Notes under the pieces: generated by a model | Database searches by the model: none | Told to the model about the DNA's origin: nothing | What the model saw: only the letters and a program-made list of their open reading frames with translations | In this document: positions 37,739 through 47,228 of the stretch, one piece after another | Layout of the letters: each line of letters opens with the position of its first letter | Position numbering within the stretch: the stretch's first letter is position 1 | Assembly: GCF_040529185.1 (NCBI RefSeq) | Contig: NZ_CP159510.1 | Coordinates: 3,038,001-3,102,000, forward strand | Source: Sporolactobacillus sp. Y61 | GTDB taxonomy: Bacteria; Bacillota; Bacilli; Bacillales; Sporolactobacillaceae | Reading direction: 5' to 3' | Length of the DNA: 64,000 nucleotides | Program-made: the position numbers and the translations under genes

Positions 37739-38989
37739 TTAACCTTCAAGCAGGAGCGTTTCAGGATCCTCCAGCAGGGTTTTCACCTTAACGAGGAAAC
37801 GGACCGCCTCACTGCCGTCGACAATGCGATGGTCATAGGACAGTGCAATGTACATCATGGGACGGATTTCCACTTTGTCTCCATCCGGAGTCGACACGGC
37901 CACCGGACGTTTCTTAATCCCATGCATGCCGAGAATACCTACCTGCGGTGCATTAATAATCGGTGTAGACAAGAGAGAACCGAATGTGCCGCCATTGGTT
38001 ATCGTGAATGTGCCCCCCTGAAGATCACTCAGAGTCAGCTTGTTTGTCCGCGCCCTGACCGCAAGATCCTTAATTTCATGTTCAATTTCCGCAAACGTCA
38101 GCCGATCGGCATCACGGACAACCGGCACGACAAGGCCCTGATCTGTTGCAACAGCAATCCCAATATCATAAAATTTCTTAACTAAAATATCGGTGCCGCT
38201 GATTTCAGCATTCAACAGCGGGAAACTCTTCAGGGCGCCGACCACCGCCCGGGTAAAGAAGGACATAAAGCCCAGCTTGACGTCATGCGCTTTGATAAAG
38301 GCTTCTTTCCGTCTTTTGCGGATGGCCATGACGTTTGTCAGATCGACTTCATTAAATGTCGTCAGCATCGCTGCTTCATGCTGCACGGCAACCAGCCGCC
38401 CGGCAATGGTCTGACGGCGACGGGTCATTTTAATCCGTTCGACCGGTTTAGTCGGATCTTCAGCAGGCGCCGGCTTCGGTGCCGGCTTCGGTGCCGGTGC
38501 TGCCGCCTGTTTTGCCACGTCCTCTGCCCTGAGCCGGCCCAGCGGATCAGCAGTGTGAACCGCACTCAGGTCAATGCCCTTCTCACGCGCGAGTTTCCTT
38601 GCTGCAGGCGAAGCAATCGCCACATTACCACCTGCTGCAGCGGCAGGCTGAGGCGCCTGCTGTTCCTTCTTTACCGGTGCCGGTGCAGAAACTGCTGCTT
38701 CCGGTTTTGCTTCAGGCTGCGCCGGGGCTGCATTCCCGGATGGCTCCTCAGCGCCATTTTCATCCAGCAGGGCAATAACCTCGCCGACTTCAACGGTATC
38801 GTCAACGTTCTTTTCGATTTTTTTCAGAACACCGGCATGCTCCGCGCTGATCTGAATATTCACTTTATCCGTTTCAATTTCCGCGATATCGTCACCCTGA
38901 TTGACCTTGTTTCCGACATCGACCAGCCATTTGACAATCGTTCCCTCTGTAATGGATTCCGCCAGTTCCGGTACTTTTACTTCAATCAT
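37739..38989 (-). CDS. odhB: 2-oxoglutarate dehydrogenase E2 (dihydrolipoyl succinyltransferase)
   Basis: Transfers succinyl groups from E1-bound lipoamide to CoA in the TCA cycle. ~416 aa: an N-terminal lipoyl domain with the modified Lys in [13 protein letters not shown], an Ala/Pro/Lys-rich linker, an E3-binding domain ([18 protein letters not shown]), a second Ala/Pro linker and the catalytic domain ending in [18 protein letters not shown] with the HxxxD motif. GGGAGG precedes the ATG at 38989. It starts 17 bp after the odhA stop. No E3 gene is in the operon, as in B. subtilis. Confidence 0.96.
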   Translation of the reverse strand: MIEVKVPELAESITEGTIVKWLVDVGNKVNQGDDIAEIETDKVNIQISAEHAGVLKKIEKNVDDTVEVGEVIALLDENGAEEPSGNAAPAQPEAKPEAAVSAPAPVKKEQQAPQPAAAAGGNVAIASPAARKLAREKGIDLSAVHTADPLGRLRAEDVAKQAAAPAPKPAPKPAPAEDPTKPVERIKMTRRRQTIAGRLVAVQHEAAMLTTFNEVDLTNVMAIRKRRKEAFIKAHDVKLGFMSFFTRAVVGALKSFPLLNAEISGTDILVKKFYDIGIAVATDQGLVVPVVRDADRLTFAEIEHEIKDLAVRARTNKLTLSDLQGGTFTITNGGTFGSLLSTPIINAPQVGILGMHGIKKRPVAVSTPDGDKVEIRPMMYIALSYDHRIVDGSEAVRFLVKVKTLLEDPETLLLEG

Positions 38990-39006
38990 CCTGATCCCCT
39001 CCCGAA

Positions 39007-41916
39007 TCACTCTTGCCCTGCTTTTTCATTTTTATGCAATGTTTCACTGATGATCCTTTTTTGTTCCTGTTTATGGAATTTCGGTTCGCCGGTCGCCGTG
39101 CTGGAGCGGGACGGGCGGCCGATATAGCTGAGCCGGGTGCCTTTCGGCGCAATTTTCCGGATCTGCGGCTCTGCATAACTCCAGGCCCCCATATTCTTTG
39201 GTTCTTCCTGCAGCCAGACAATTTCATTCAGATTCCGGTAGCGGCTGAAATAAGCCTGCAGATCTTTCTCCGGGAATGGATACAGTTCCTCCACCCTGAG
39301 GATCTTCAACCAGTCCGGCCGGCTTGCGGAGGCTTCGATCTCGACAGAAAGGTCAACGGCTACTTTACCGCTGCACAGCGCCACACGCGTAATCCGATCT
39401 GGATCTCCAGCCGTCAGCGGATCTTCAAGCACGCTGTTAAAATGCCCTTCAGCCAGATCCTTTGGAGTAGAAGTGGCTTTCGGATGGCGCAGCAGACTCT
39501 TCGGTGTCATGATGACAAGCGGACGGACGACATCTGTATTGAGAATCGCCGCCTGCCTGCGCAGGATATGGAAGTACTGAGCCGGCGTTGTCAGGTTGGC
39601 AACCACCCAGTTGTTTTCTGCCGACAGCTGCAGAAAACGTTCCAGTCGACCGCTGGAGTGTTCCGGTCCCATCCCTTCATAGCCGTGCGGCAAAAGAAGT
39701 ACCAGCCCGGACCTCTGACCCCATTTAGCACGCCCGGCCGTCACGAACTGGTCGAACATGACCTGGCCGACATTGGCAAAATCACCGAACTGTGCTTCCC
39801 AGATGACCAGAGTCTCCGGCGCAAACACATTATAGCCGTACTCGAACCCGATCACCGCAGTCTCAGAAAGCGGGCTGTTATGAATATCAAAAGTCGCTCT
39901 GACGCCTTTCAGATGATGATACGGTGAGTAGGTGGCACCCGTCTTAACATCGTGAAATACCGCATGACGCTGGGCGAATGTGCCCCTTTCTACATCCTGA
40001 CCGGTAAAGCGGATCGGCGTACCGTCTTTCAGAATGGAAGCAAAAGCAAGGGATTCGCCAGTCGCCCAGTCCAGCTGGTGCCCGGGATTCAGTGCCTTTT
40101 CGCGTCGCCTGAGAATGCGCGCCAGTTTGGGATAAACATGAAAACTTTCCGGCCAGTCGAGCAGATCCTGATTCAGTGCCCGCAGCGTCTCAATCGGGAC
40201 AGCTGTCCGGATATAGGTTAAAGGCTGCGCCAGCTTATCAGGAAAAGGGATTTCCTTAAGATCTTTTTCTTTATCGCGTGCAGCCTGATAAATCTTCTGA
40301 AACTTATCATTCAGGTGCTTCTGATAATCTTTCAGTTTTTCCGGATTTGCCAGCCCGTCCCTTTCCAGTTTGACCTGATAAAGCCGGGCAACCGGCAGAT
40401 GCTTCTGGATCTCCTGGTACAAAACCGGCTGCGTCGCGGAAGGATCATCGGATTCGTTGTGTCCATATCGCCTGTATCCACAGAGATCAATCAGAAAATC
40501 CTTCCCAAATGTCTTTCGATATTCGAAGGCGAGCTGAATGGCTGTCAGGCAGGCCTCCGGATCGTCGGCATTGACATGAACGATCGGGATTTCATAACCC
40601 TTGGCCAGATCACTGGCATAGGCTGTGGAACGACCGTCTTCGTGGTTGGTTGTAAACCCGAGCTGGTTATTCGCAATGATATGAATCGTGCCGCCGGTAT
40701 TAAATCCGCTCAGCCGGCTGAGGTTCAGCGTTTCCGCTACAATGCCTTCACCGGTAAAGGCCGCATCACCATGGATCATGATGGGGAACGCCTTGCCGGT
40801 ATCCTGCTCCGGATAACCTTCTTTCAGTCGATTATCCTGAGCGGCACGGGCATATCCTTCTATGACCGGATCAACCATTTCCAGATGACTCGGGTTATTC
40901 GCCAGTGTTAATTTAACCTGAAACATGCCGTCGTCATCTGTTTCGCCCATATACTGCAACGGATATTTTTTATTGACCTCATCAATTTCTCTGGCTGCAC
41001 CGAGATGATATTTCACATCTCCTGTCCAGCCGTAATTGATCCCTTTTGAGCCTTCAGAAGGCACCATGCTCTTGATCGGTGCATGGACAAATTCTGCCAG
41101 AATCTTTTCATAAGGCTTTCCGAGGATATGGGCAAGCACGCTCAGCCGACCGCGATGTGCCATACTGATCACAACCTGCCGAGATCCGTCATGTACACCA
41201 AACTGGATCAGTTTATCAAGCATTGGAACGAGAACGTCCAGTCCTTCGATGGAAAAACGTTTCTGACCGACAAACGTCTTATGAAGAAAATGCTCAAACG
41301 CTTCTACTTTAACCAGTTGCTTAAGCAGATTTATTTTTTCCCTGTCCGGAACAGGGTTTTGGAAGCGCTTACTTTCAACTGCCCGATTCAGCCAGTTCTT
41401 CTCCCGTAAATCCTGGACGTGACTGAATTCATAGGCCAGAGACCGGGAATACAGATCCCGCAGATAACCGACCACATCCAGTGCATTCCGGACGTTCGCC
41501 GGTGCTTCCGGCCAGATCACTTTTGACGGAATCGCTTTCAATTTTTTTGGTGATAAATGAAACTGAGCCAGATCCATTAAATGTGTTTCAATCACGCGCA
41601 TGTCGCTGAGCGGGTTGACATGAGCGAGCAGGTGCCCGTATGCCCGGATTCTGTCGGCCAGCCGGACAGCACCTACCACCTGATCCAGATCAAATGGATC
41701 TCCGGCTCCCTCATTGTCCAGAACCGTGTGAGACGCGGCAGGAACACCGTCGATCGTTTTCGGTCTGCCCCATTTATCAAAGACGCGCCGTAAGGTCGGA
41801 TCAACGGTTTCCGGATCATCAAGATACTTATCATACTGTTCATCAACATAACCGAGATTCAGACGTGAAAAACTTTGCCATGGATTTGTGCGATCTAACG
41901 TCTCATTTGCCGTCAA
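39007..41916 (-). CDS. odhA: 2-oxoglutarate dehydrogenase E1
   Basis: Thiamine-diphosphate enzyme decarboxylating 2-oxoglutarate. ~969 aa. It begins [20 protein letters not shown], with TPP-binding [20 protein letters not shown] and the transketolase-like C-terminal half ([20 protein letters not shown]). No ATG near the expected N-terminus is usable: the ATG at 41976 lies well upstream. The TTG at 41916 follows GGGAG by nine bases and gives the expected length. It is followed immediately by odhB. A cre site about 160 bp upstream suggests CcpA control. Confidence 0.95.
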   Translation of the reverse strand: MTANETLDRTNPWQSFSRLNLGYVDEQYDKYLDDPETVDPTLRRVFDKWGRPKTIDGVPAASHTVLDNEGAGDPFDLDQVVGAVRLADRIRAYGHLLAHVNPLSDMRVIETHLMDLAQFHLSPKKLKAIPSKVIWPEAPANVRNALDVVGYLRDLYSRSLAYEFSHVQDLREKNWLNRAVESKRFQNPVPDREKINLLKQLVKVEAFEHFLHKTFVGQKRFSIEGLDVLVPMLDKLIQFGVHDGSRQVVISMAHRGRLSVLAHILGKPYEKILAEFVHAPIKSMVPSEGSKGINYGWTGDVKYHLGAAREIDEVNKKYPLQYMGETDDDGMFQVKLTLANNPSHLEMVDPVIEGYARAAQDNRLKEGYPEQDTGKAFPIMIHGDAAFTGEGIVAETLNLSRLSGFNTGGTIHIIANNQLGFTTNHEDGRSTAYASDLAKGYEIPIVHVNADDPEACLTAIQLAFEYRKTFGKDFLIDLCGYRRYGHNESDDPSATQPVLYQEIQKHLPVARLYQVKLERDGLANPEKLKDYQKHLNDKFQKIYQAARDKEKDLKEIPFPDKLAQPLTYIRTAVPIETLRALNQDLLDWPESFHVYPKLARILRRREKALNPGHQLDWATGESLAFASILKDGTPIRFTGQDVERGTFAQRHAVFHDVKTGATYSPYHHLKGVRATFDIHNSPLSETAVIGFEYGYNVFAPETLVIWEAQFGDFANVGQVMFDQFVTAGRAKWGQRSGLVLLLPHGYEGMGPEHSSGRLERFLQLSAENNWVVANLTTPAQYFHILRRQAAILNTDVVRPLVIMTPKSLLRHPKATSTPKDLAEGHFNSVLEDPLTAGDPDRITRVALCSGKVAVDLSVEIEASASRPDWLKILRVEELYPFPEKDLQAYFSRYRNLNEIVWLQEEPKNMGAWSYAEPQIRKIAPKGTRLSYIGRPSRSSTATGEPKFHKQEQKRIISETLHKNEKAGQE

Positions 41917-42072
41917 TGCACATCGCTCCCTAAGAGTATTTGAGTCACACTTTCCCCTTGTTCGAAACATCAGCAATAATTTGACTAAACTGTGAATATC
42001 CGCTTGCAGATTTATTGTAGCATAGAGCTTCTGAAGTTTAAATTGTTACGATATTATGAAATGATGTGTTTT

Positions 42073-42086
42073 TGTTATCGTTTTCA
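42073..42086 (-). promoter_or_regulatory. cre site upstream of odhAB
   Basis: TGTTATCGTTTTCA fits the looser cre consensus TGWNANCGNTNWCA fully. It lies in the 404-bp gap (41917-42320) between odhA and the divergent cvfB, about 160 bp from the odhA start. Catabolite repression of odhAB is known in B. subtilis. The rest of the gap shows no gene or strong hairpin. Confidence 0.55.
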
Positions 42087-42320
42087 TGCATGATCTGTGC
42101 TGCAGCTCTTGACAATCCGCAAAAGATATTGTAACTATCGGTTCTATCTATTCTATTCCGGACATCCGGCAAAATCGCTCTGTGAATCGCCCCATTTTCA
42201 TAGCAGCCGAAAAGATAACGCCTGCGTCCGAAAGCCCGGCTGACTCAGACATGGTATAATGAGACGGGTGATAGCAAAGTTTAAGAAACAGGCAGGCCCG
42301 ATGAAAAGAAGGTGGACAGG

Positions 42321-43178
42321 TTGGAACCATTAAAAGCGGGTACGGTTGTGACACTTGACCTGGCACATAAAGCACCGTTCGGTTATTTTCTGACCGACGG
42401 CAGGCAGGAGATTCTGATGCACGCGAATGACGCCATCGAGCCGGTGGACGAACAAGCAAAACAGAAAGTCTTCCTTTATCAGGACCATCAGGGACGTCTT
42501 GCAGCGACGATGACGATTCCGAAAATCAGAATCGGCATCTATGACTGGGCACCGGTTGTCTCCGTGCATAAACGATATGGCGTATTTGTCGATATTGGCA
42601 TTCATAAAGATATTCTGTTCTCAAAGGATGATCTGCCGGAATCTCTCGATGAGTGGCCACAGAAAGGAGACCGCCTGTACCTGAGTCTGATGCTGGATAA
42701 GAAAGACAGGCTGTTTGCGAAACCGGCAAATGAGTCGATCATGAACGTCATCTCGATCCCTGCTCCGGAAAGTTTCTTTAATAAAGAAACTGAAGCGACC
42801 GTGTACCGGCTGATGGCAGACGGCGCGCATTTTATTACCGAAGATGGGTATCTGGGCTTCATTCACCGGAGAGAATCCGACAGGAAGATGCGGATCGGCC
42901 GCACGTTCCATGGCCGCGTAACCGGGATAAAAGACGGGCGGATCACACTTTCCATGCTCCCGCGAAGCTTTGAGATGATTGATCAGCATGCGGCTGGCAT
43001 TCTGGAGTATCTGAGGGGCCGCGGTGGGACCATGCCCTATACGGATAAAAGCCTTCCGGAAGATATCCGCAAACATTTTTCAATCAGTAAAGGTGATTTT
43101 AAAAAGGCCCTTGGAAAGCTGATGAAAGAAGGCAAATTAGTTCAAAAAGACGGGTGGAGTTATCTCGTTGAGAAGTAA
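42321..43178 (+). CDS. cvfB: CvfB/YitL family S1-like RNA-binding protein
   Basis: About 285 aa. Three S1-type domains (APFGYFLTDGRQEILMHAND; KRYGVFVDIGIHKDILFSKD; DGAHFITEDGYLGFIHRRE) are followed by a C-terminal winged-helix (HFSISKGDFKKALGKLMKEG). This is the conserved virulence factor B architecture. It binds RNA and influences regulators in Staphylococcus, but its role in sporeformers is unclear. The frame opens with a GTG at 42312, while the TTG at 42321 is placed correctly after AAGGTGG and its product (MEPLKAGTVVTLDLAHKAPF) aligns with the family start. Confidence 0.85.
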   Translation: MEPLKAGTVVTLDLAHKAPFGYFLTDGRQEILMHANDAIEPVDEQAKQKVFLYQDHQGRLAATMTIPKIRIGIYDWAPVVSVHKRYGVFVDIGIHKDILFSKDDLPESLDEWPQKGDRLYLSLMLDKKDRLFAKPANESIMNVISIPAPESFFNKETEATVYRLMADGAHFITEDGYLGFIHRRESDRKMRIGRTFHGRVTGIKDGRITLSMLPRSFEMIDQHAAGILEYLRGRGGTMPYTDKSLPEDIRKHFSISKGDFKKALGKLMKEGKLVQKDGWSYLVEK

Positions 43179-43207
43179 AGGACCGGCAATTCTGCCGGTC
43201 CTTTTTC
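43179..43207. terminator. Bidirectional terminator between cvfB and znuB
   Basis: AGGACCGGCA (43179-43188) / TGCCGGTCCT (43193-43202) with T-rich sequence (TTTTTCAC) on the plus side. It overlaps the end of znuB on the opposite strand, so it probably serves both converging genes. Confidence 0.85.
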
Positions 43208-44018
43208 ACTCCTGCAAGGCATTCCGTTCCGCATACAGACGTCTGAATCCGAGTCCGATAAAATACACGGCCGCTTCGAAACTCGTAATGAAGAAACTGA
43301 CCGGTGCATTGGTGTAGTAACTCATGACGAGTCCGAACCAGACACCAAGTACGGCCAGAACTGACGACAGGATAATCATCCCGAAAACCGACCGGACAAA
43401 ACAGCGGGCCGCTGCTGCCGGAACGGTCATCAGGGCGAAAACAAGCAGTGCCCCGATGATCTGCACCGTGACACTGACAGCCACCGACAGAAGCAGCAGA
43501 AAGCCGACGGAAATCAGCCGGATCGGAAGGCCCGCCGCTTCTGCCCCCGTCTGATCAAAGGAATCAAACTTCAGCCAGCGGTACCCCAGGGCAATCAGCA
43601 GCAGGACAATAAACGACAGCACGGCGATCTCCCGCACATCCCGGACATTGATCCCAATCACACTGCCAAACAGAATGCTGGTCGTAAAGTTTGCCTGCTT
43701 ATTGGATAAAGAAAGAAAAAGAATACCCAGCCCGAGAAATAGGCTCAGAATCACACTGATTGACGCATCGCGGCGGAACATCCGCACCCCCATCTGACCG
43801 ATGAACAACGCGCTGATCATGGTAAAAAGCAGAAGCCCGCTCAGCGGGCTGATTCCGATTAGTACAGCAAATGCCGCGCCGGCAAAACCGATGTGCGAAA
43901 AGGTATGCGTAATAAATGACAAATTGCGGGCGATGACAAAAACACCGATTGCACCACACATCAGGGCGACGAGTGTCCCCGCAACAAAGGCATGCTGCAT
44001 AAAATCATATTGAAACAT
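43206..44018 (-). CDS. znuB: Zinc ABC transporter permease
   Basis: 270-aa ABC-3 family permease with about eight transmembrane helices. Typical features are HTFSHIGFAGAAFAVLIGIS, DDREIAVL-like loop sequence (VRDVREIAVLSF) and DQTGAEAAGLPIRL (the cytoplasmic coupling loop). GGAGG precedes the ATG by eight bases. It lies last in the znuA-znuC-znuB order. Zinc rather than manganese is favoured by the Zur boxes upstream of the operon. Confidence 0.9.
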   Translation of the reverse strand: MFQYDFMQHAFVAGTLVALMCGAIGVFVIARNLSFITHTFSHIGFAGAAFAVLIGISPLSGLLLFTMISALFIGQMGVRMFRRDASISVILSLFLGLGILFLSLSNKQANFTTSILFGSVIGINVRDVREIAVLSFIVLLLIALGYRWLKFDSFDQTGAEAAGLPIRLISVGFLLLLSVAVSVTVQIIGALLVFALMTVPAAAARCFVRSVFGMIILSSVLAVLGVWFGLVMSYYTNAPVSFFITSFEAAVYFIGLGFRRLYAERNALQE

Positions 44019-44043
44019 AAATCCATCCTCCGGGAAAACGAGA

Positions 44044-44814
44044 TTAATAGATACGATCGGTCAGTTGGCCGGCTTCTCTCTCTCTGAACAGTCCTGACTT
44101 TTCCGGCTTTTCTTCATCCGTCGCATGGTACAGCCAATCGCGGGCCTTCCCGCCAAGTACTTCATTCACACTGCCGATTTCATAGTGGCCGCGCGACATG
44201 AACAGAACCTGATCAGCATATTCATGGACCATATGCAGATCATGACAGATAAACAGAACGGCAATACCCTGATTTTTACATAATCGACGAACCAGCTGCA
44301 TCATCTGTTCCTGGGCATTCGGATCAAGATTAGCCGTTGATTCGTCGAGCATCAGGAAATCCGGATGGCGAACCAGGGCCTGAGCAATAAAAAGGCGCTG
44401 CCGCTCACCACCGGACAGCCTCCCAACCGATTTTTTGGCCAGATGAATCGATTCGGTCATCATCATCGCTTTTTTTACCGTCAGGCGCTCTTTAGCTGAA
44501 AGCCAGGGGATGAAGCGTGACGACAGACCGAGAGAAACAAAGTCCTTCGCTGAAATCGGCGTTTCTTCATCGATCATCCGTGACTGAGGGACGTAGCCGA
44601 TCGCTGCATTTCTCCTGTTATCATGGAGTTTTACCGTTCCCTCCCGGGGTTTAATCATCCCGATGATGGTTTTCAGCAGGGTGGACTTTCCGGCTCCGTT
44701 CGGACCAATAATCGCCAGCAGTTCACCACCTGACACCTGAAAAGACAAATGATCAAGAATCGTTTCGCCACCGAACCCGACCGTCAGATCCTTCACCTGC
44801 AATTGACCGCTCAC
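44044..44814 (-). CDS. znuC: Zinc ABC transporter ATP-binding protein
   Basis: ~256-aa ATPase. Walker A IIGPNGAGKSTLLKTI, Q-loop IGYVPQSRMID, signature RLSGGERQRLFIAQ, Walker B FLMLDESTANLD and the H-loop CHDLHMV are present. The open frame runs to 44886 across the end of znuA. A GTG at 44814 follows AGGAGG by eight bases and is taken as the start. It lies between znuA and znuB and would energise zinc uptake with them. Confidence 0.9.
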   Translation of the reverse strand: MSGQLQVKDLTVGFGGETILDHLSFQVSGGELLAIIGPNGAGKSTLLKTIIGMIKPREGTVKLHDNRRNAAIGYVPQSRMIDEETPISAKDFVSLGLSSRFIPWLSAKERLTVKKAMMMTESIHLAKKSVGRLSGGERQRLFIAQALVRHPDFLMLDESTANLDPNAQEQMMQLVRRLCKNQGIAVLFICHDLHMVHEYADQVLFMSRGHYEIGSVNEVLGGKARDWLYHATDEEKPEKSGLFREREAGQLTDRIY

Positions 44815-44840
44815 ACAGATCTCCTCCTCTCGTTCACGCT

Positions 44841-45743
44841 TTATTTCTGGGCCTTTTCTACCTGTTTTAATATATCCAGCATCCACATTTTATAATCTTT
44901 TCCGTCAGGGAGCGTCTCCGTAACCTCCACAACAGGGAGATCATTTCGCTTTGCCAGGGCAACCATCTTTTCAACGGTCGGGCTCATCTCCTGAATATTG
45001 CTGACGAAAAAGGCGATCCGCTTTTCTTCCATATCTTTTCTCATCTTTGTGATGTCCTGCGGAGAAGGATCTGTTCCTTTTTCCACCGCCTGCTTAAAGT
45101 GACTGTTACTGATCCTGTAACCCAGAGCTTCGAGCATATAGTCAAAAACAGGCTCCGAAACATCGACACGCTGACCGGATGTTTTTTCACTCAGCTGATG
45201 CACCAGATCCCGCACAGGCCGAATGTCCTGCTGATATGCCTGGGCATTCTTTTTAAAAACATCTGCATGATCCGGATCAATGTCTGACAGAACAGATGCA
45301 AGGTAATCCGCCAGTTTCGGCATGGTCTCCGGATCGTACCAGACATGTTCATTATCACCGTTCTTCTTCTTCAGGATATCCTCTGCTACACGTATGATTT
45401 TCTTATCACGGCTTCCGGATTCTACCAGCTCATCCATCCAGCCGTCATAACCGACACCATTATAAAGAACGACAGAAGCTCCATCCACTTTTCGTGCAAC
45501 ATCCGGTGTAATTTCAAAATCATGCGGGTCGACGCTCGCATGATGGATAATCGATGTAACATGAACATAATCACCGCCGACTGCTTTTGCTACTTCACCA
45601 TAGAAATCCTCTGCGGCGACAATGTGTATTCGGGAGTCCGACCCGCCGGATCCGGCACGTCCGCTCCCGCAACCTGCGAGTAAACCCGTGAATAGAATCA
45701 GTACACTGCACAAAAGCACAGACTTTCCCGCTAAGCTCCGCAT
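44841..45743 (-). CDS. znuA: Zinc-binding lipoprotein of the ABC transporter
   Basis: 300-aa cluster A-I (ZnuA/AdcA/MntA) substrate-binding protein. A lipoprotein signal ends at LLAGC. The metal ligands expected for the fold appear in ASVDPHDFEITPD (His), NEHVWYDPETM (His), a third His region SNSHFKQAVEKGTD and a C-terminal acidic ligand. It lacks the long His/Asp-rich loop of some ZnuA proteins. AGGAGG precedes the ATG by six bases. It is the first gene of a zinc-uptake operon with two Zur boxes upstream. Confidence 0.9.
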   Translation of the reverse strand: MRSLAGKSVLLCSVLILFTGLLAGCGSGRAGSGGSDSRIHIVAAEDFYGEVAKAVGGDYVHVTSIIHHASVDPHDFEITPDVARKVDGASVVLYNGVGYDGWMDELVESGSRDKKIIRVAEDILKKKNGDNEHVWYDPETMPKLADYLASVLSDIDPDHADVFKKNAQAYQQDIRPVRDLVHQLSEKTSGQRVDVSEPVFDYMLEALGYRISNSHFKQAVEKGTDPSPQDITKMRKDMEEKRIAFFVSNIQEMSPTVEKMVALAKRNDLPVVEVTETLPDGKDYKMWMLDILKQVEKAQK

Positions 45744-45777
45744 GCTTCTCCTCCTGATCCTCTGTCTGGAAATGGTT

Positions 45778-45839
45778 AAAACGTAATTATTACGATTTAC
45801 TGTACACTAAATGGTAATGTTTTCGATTTACTTTGTCAA
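45778..45839 (-). promoter_or_regulatory. Promoter of znuACB with two Zur boxes
   Basis: Reading leftward, the -35 is TTGACA (45839-45834) and the -10 is TACCAT (45816-45811) with a 17-bp spacer. Box 2 (45809-45829) overlaps spacer and -10. It matches the B. subtilis Zur palindrome AAATCGTAAT-N-ATTACGATTT at 17 of 20 defined positions. Box 1 (45778-45798), just downstream of the start site, matches at 19 of 20. The boxes are 31 bp apart. This is a typical repressor layout. Confidence 0.82.
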
Positions 45840-46031
45840 GCCTATGCCTTGAATCTTTTCTTCATACTTTAAGAAGGTATAAAATTTTTTTGCAGAAAAG
45901 AGGTTCAGAAAAAACCAGGTCCCTGGGGACATCTGGCTTTCTACAGAAGGCATGCATCAGCAGGACGAGCCGCAGGATGATATGATAGAAAAGAAAAATC
46001 AGGAATGAATAACATACTGGAGGCATGAACA

Positions 46032-46502
46032 GTGAAAATTGCCATGGCAAGTGATCATGCAGGATTTGAATTGAAAGGGGAAATTAAAGAATGGCTGGAA
46101 AGTCAGGGCCACGAAGTCACTGACTTTGGAACAGGCAGCAAGGCATCCTGTGATCTGCCCGATTACGTTTATCCGGCTTCACTCGCGGTTGCCCGCGGAG
46201 AAGCAGAACGCGGCATCTTCGTAGACGGCGTGGGCTACGGGAGTGCACTGATTGCAAACCGGATATATGGCCTGACGGCAGCTGTCTGCCAGGATCCGTT
46301 CTGTGCAAAACTTGCCCGCCAGCATACGGACAGCAATGTTCTCTGCCTTGGCGGTAAAATTATCGGTTCCGGCATTGCCCTTGACATCGTCAATGTGTGG
46401 ATGCATACCGATCCGATAACCGATGTGGAAAAATATGTCCGACGCGTGAAAAAAGTGAAAGCCATCTCCGAAAAGCATCTGAAGAAACTATCTGAAATCT
46501 GA
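46032..46502 (+). CDS. RpiB/LacAB family sugar-phosphate isomerase
   Basis: 156 aa from a GTG (TGGAGG eight bases upstream). The family fold is clear: MKIAMASDHAGFELK, GHEVTDFGTGS, DYVYPASLAV and the C-terminal VLCLGGKIIGSGIALDIV. The usual RpiB active-site cysteine (CGTGIG) is replaced: the segment here is VDGVGYGS, so a Cys-based ring-opening or ribose-5-phosphate mechanism is unlikely in the standard form. Some members of the family isomerise other sugar phosphates without it. It stands alone with a strong terminator. The substrate is unknown. Confidence 0.82.
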   Translation: MKIAMASDHAGFELKGEIKEWLESQGHEVTDFGTGSKASCDLPDYVYPASLAVARGEAERGIFVDGVGYGSALIANRIYGLTAAVCQDPFCAKLARQHTDSNVLCLGGKIIGSGIALDIVNVWMHTDPITDVEKYVRRVKKVKAISEKHLKKLSEI

Positions 46503-46514
46503 TCAGGGGCATAG

Positions 46515-46562
46515 AAAAGCGGAGCATCAGCTCATTGAACGGGCTGATGCTCCGCTTTTTCA
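46515..46562 (+). terminator. Terminator of the RpiB-family gene
   Basis: Arms AAAAGCGGAGCATCAGC (46515-46531) and GCTGATGCTCCGCTTTT (46543-46559), 17 bp, followed by T residues. A very strong hairpin. Confidence 0.93.
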
Positions 46563-46596
46563 CGCTAAATGTTGATTTTACCCTTCATGAATTTGA

Positions 46597-46674
46597 GCGT
46601 AAGGCGCAAGACTCCTGCCGGGTCAGCAAGTCAGGCGAAGAGAACGGATTACCCGGCGCCTGACTGAATACGCC
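46597..46674. repeat. Copy of a Bacillaceae-type intergenic repeat
   Basis: AAGGCGCAAGACTCCTGC, then GGGTCAGC and GTCAGGCGAAG, resembles from memory a structured repeat common in Bacillus intergenic regions. Competing hairpins can form: GTCAGGCG (46630-46637) with CGCCTGAC (46657-46664), or CCGGGT (46618-46623) with ACCCGG (46651-46656). Confidence 0.5.
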
Positions 46675-46934
46675 ACATAACAGAAGGCTTCTGTATCGTC
46701 ACCGGATCAGATACAGCACGCGCTTTCCCCGATCTGACTGAACTCCTCTTTTTGCAGTCAAAGCTCATGAAAATCTGATAAATGCAACTGTTTTACTTCT
46801 CTTTTCTTTCCTTTTCTAATGTGCTATAACATAGTTTGCTTCTTAGTTTTCTCTTCATCTGATCGCACGAAACGCGCCTTCTGAAAGAGAACATAAGGGG
46901 CTTTTTAATCTCATTAAAAGCGATGAAAATATTT

Positions 46935-47065
46935 AGTGAAACTTCAATTAATGGAGGTGTTTCGGGCACACAGGACGTGCTCATGCAGGCGTTACGACAG
47001 AACGCCTGCATTTTAACCCGCACGCATCTCCCGCTGATTGTCAGTTGAACTCATGGGGCTGCAGC
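46935..47065 (+). repeat. Dispersed repeat, copy C
   Basis: Begins AGTGAAACTTCAATT, continues GGGCACACAGGACGTGC, then the hairpin GCAGGCGTT / AACGCCTGC, and ends GATTGTCAGTTGAACTCATG with GGGCTGCAG. About 131 bp, parallel in order with copy D. It lies in a 666-bp gap between two genes that is otherwise empty apart from the 46597 repeat. Confidence 0.75.
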
Positions 47066-47228
47066 AAGCGTGATCATAACGTTTGCAGGCGATTCACAGT
47101 CCGTTAACCTGTAACAGTTATTACAAATACATTGCACAATATTTATCACTTGATTACAAGACTTACACCTGAATACCTGCATACGAAACTCTATTCATAT
47201 CAGGGAAAAAAGGAGAGAAAATTGCACG

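Noticed and set aside
38285..39127. 280-codon plus-strand frame rich in Arg/Cys
   Set aside because: Shadow of the Ala/Pro-rich linker of odhB on the other strand.
46793..47023. 76-codon minus frame
   Set aside because: It lies across dispersed repeat copy C. Its PPLIEVSL segment recurs only because the repeat recurs in copy D.
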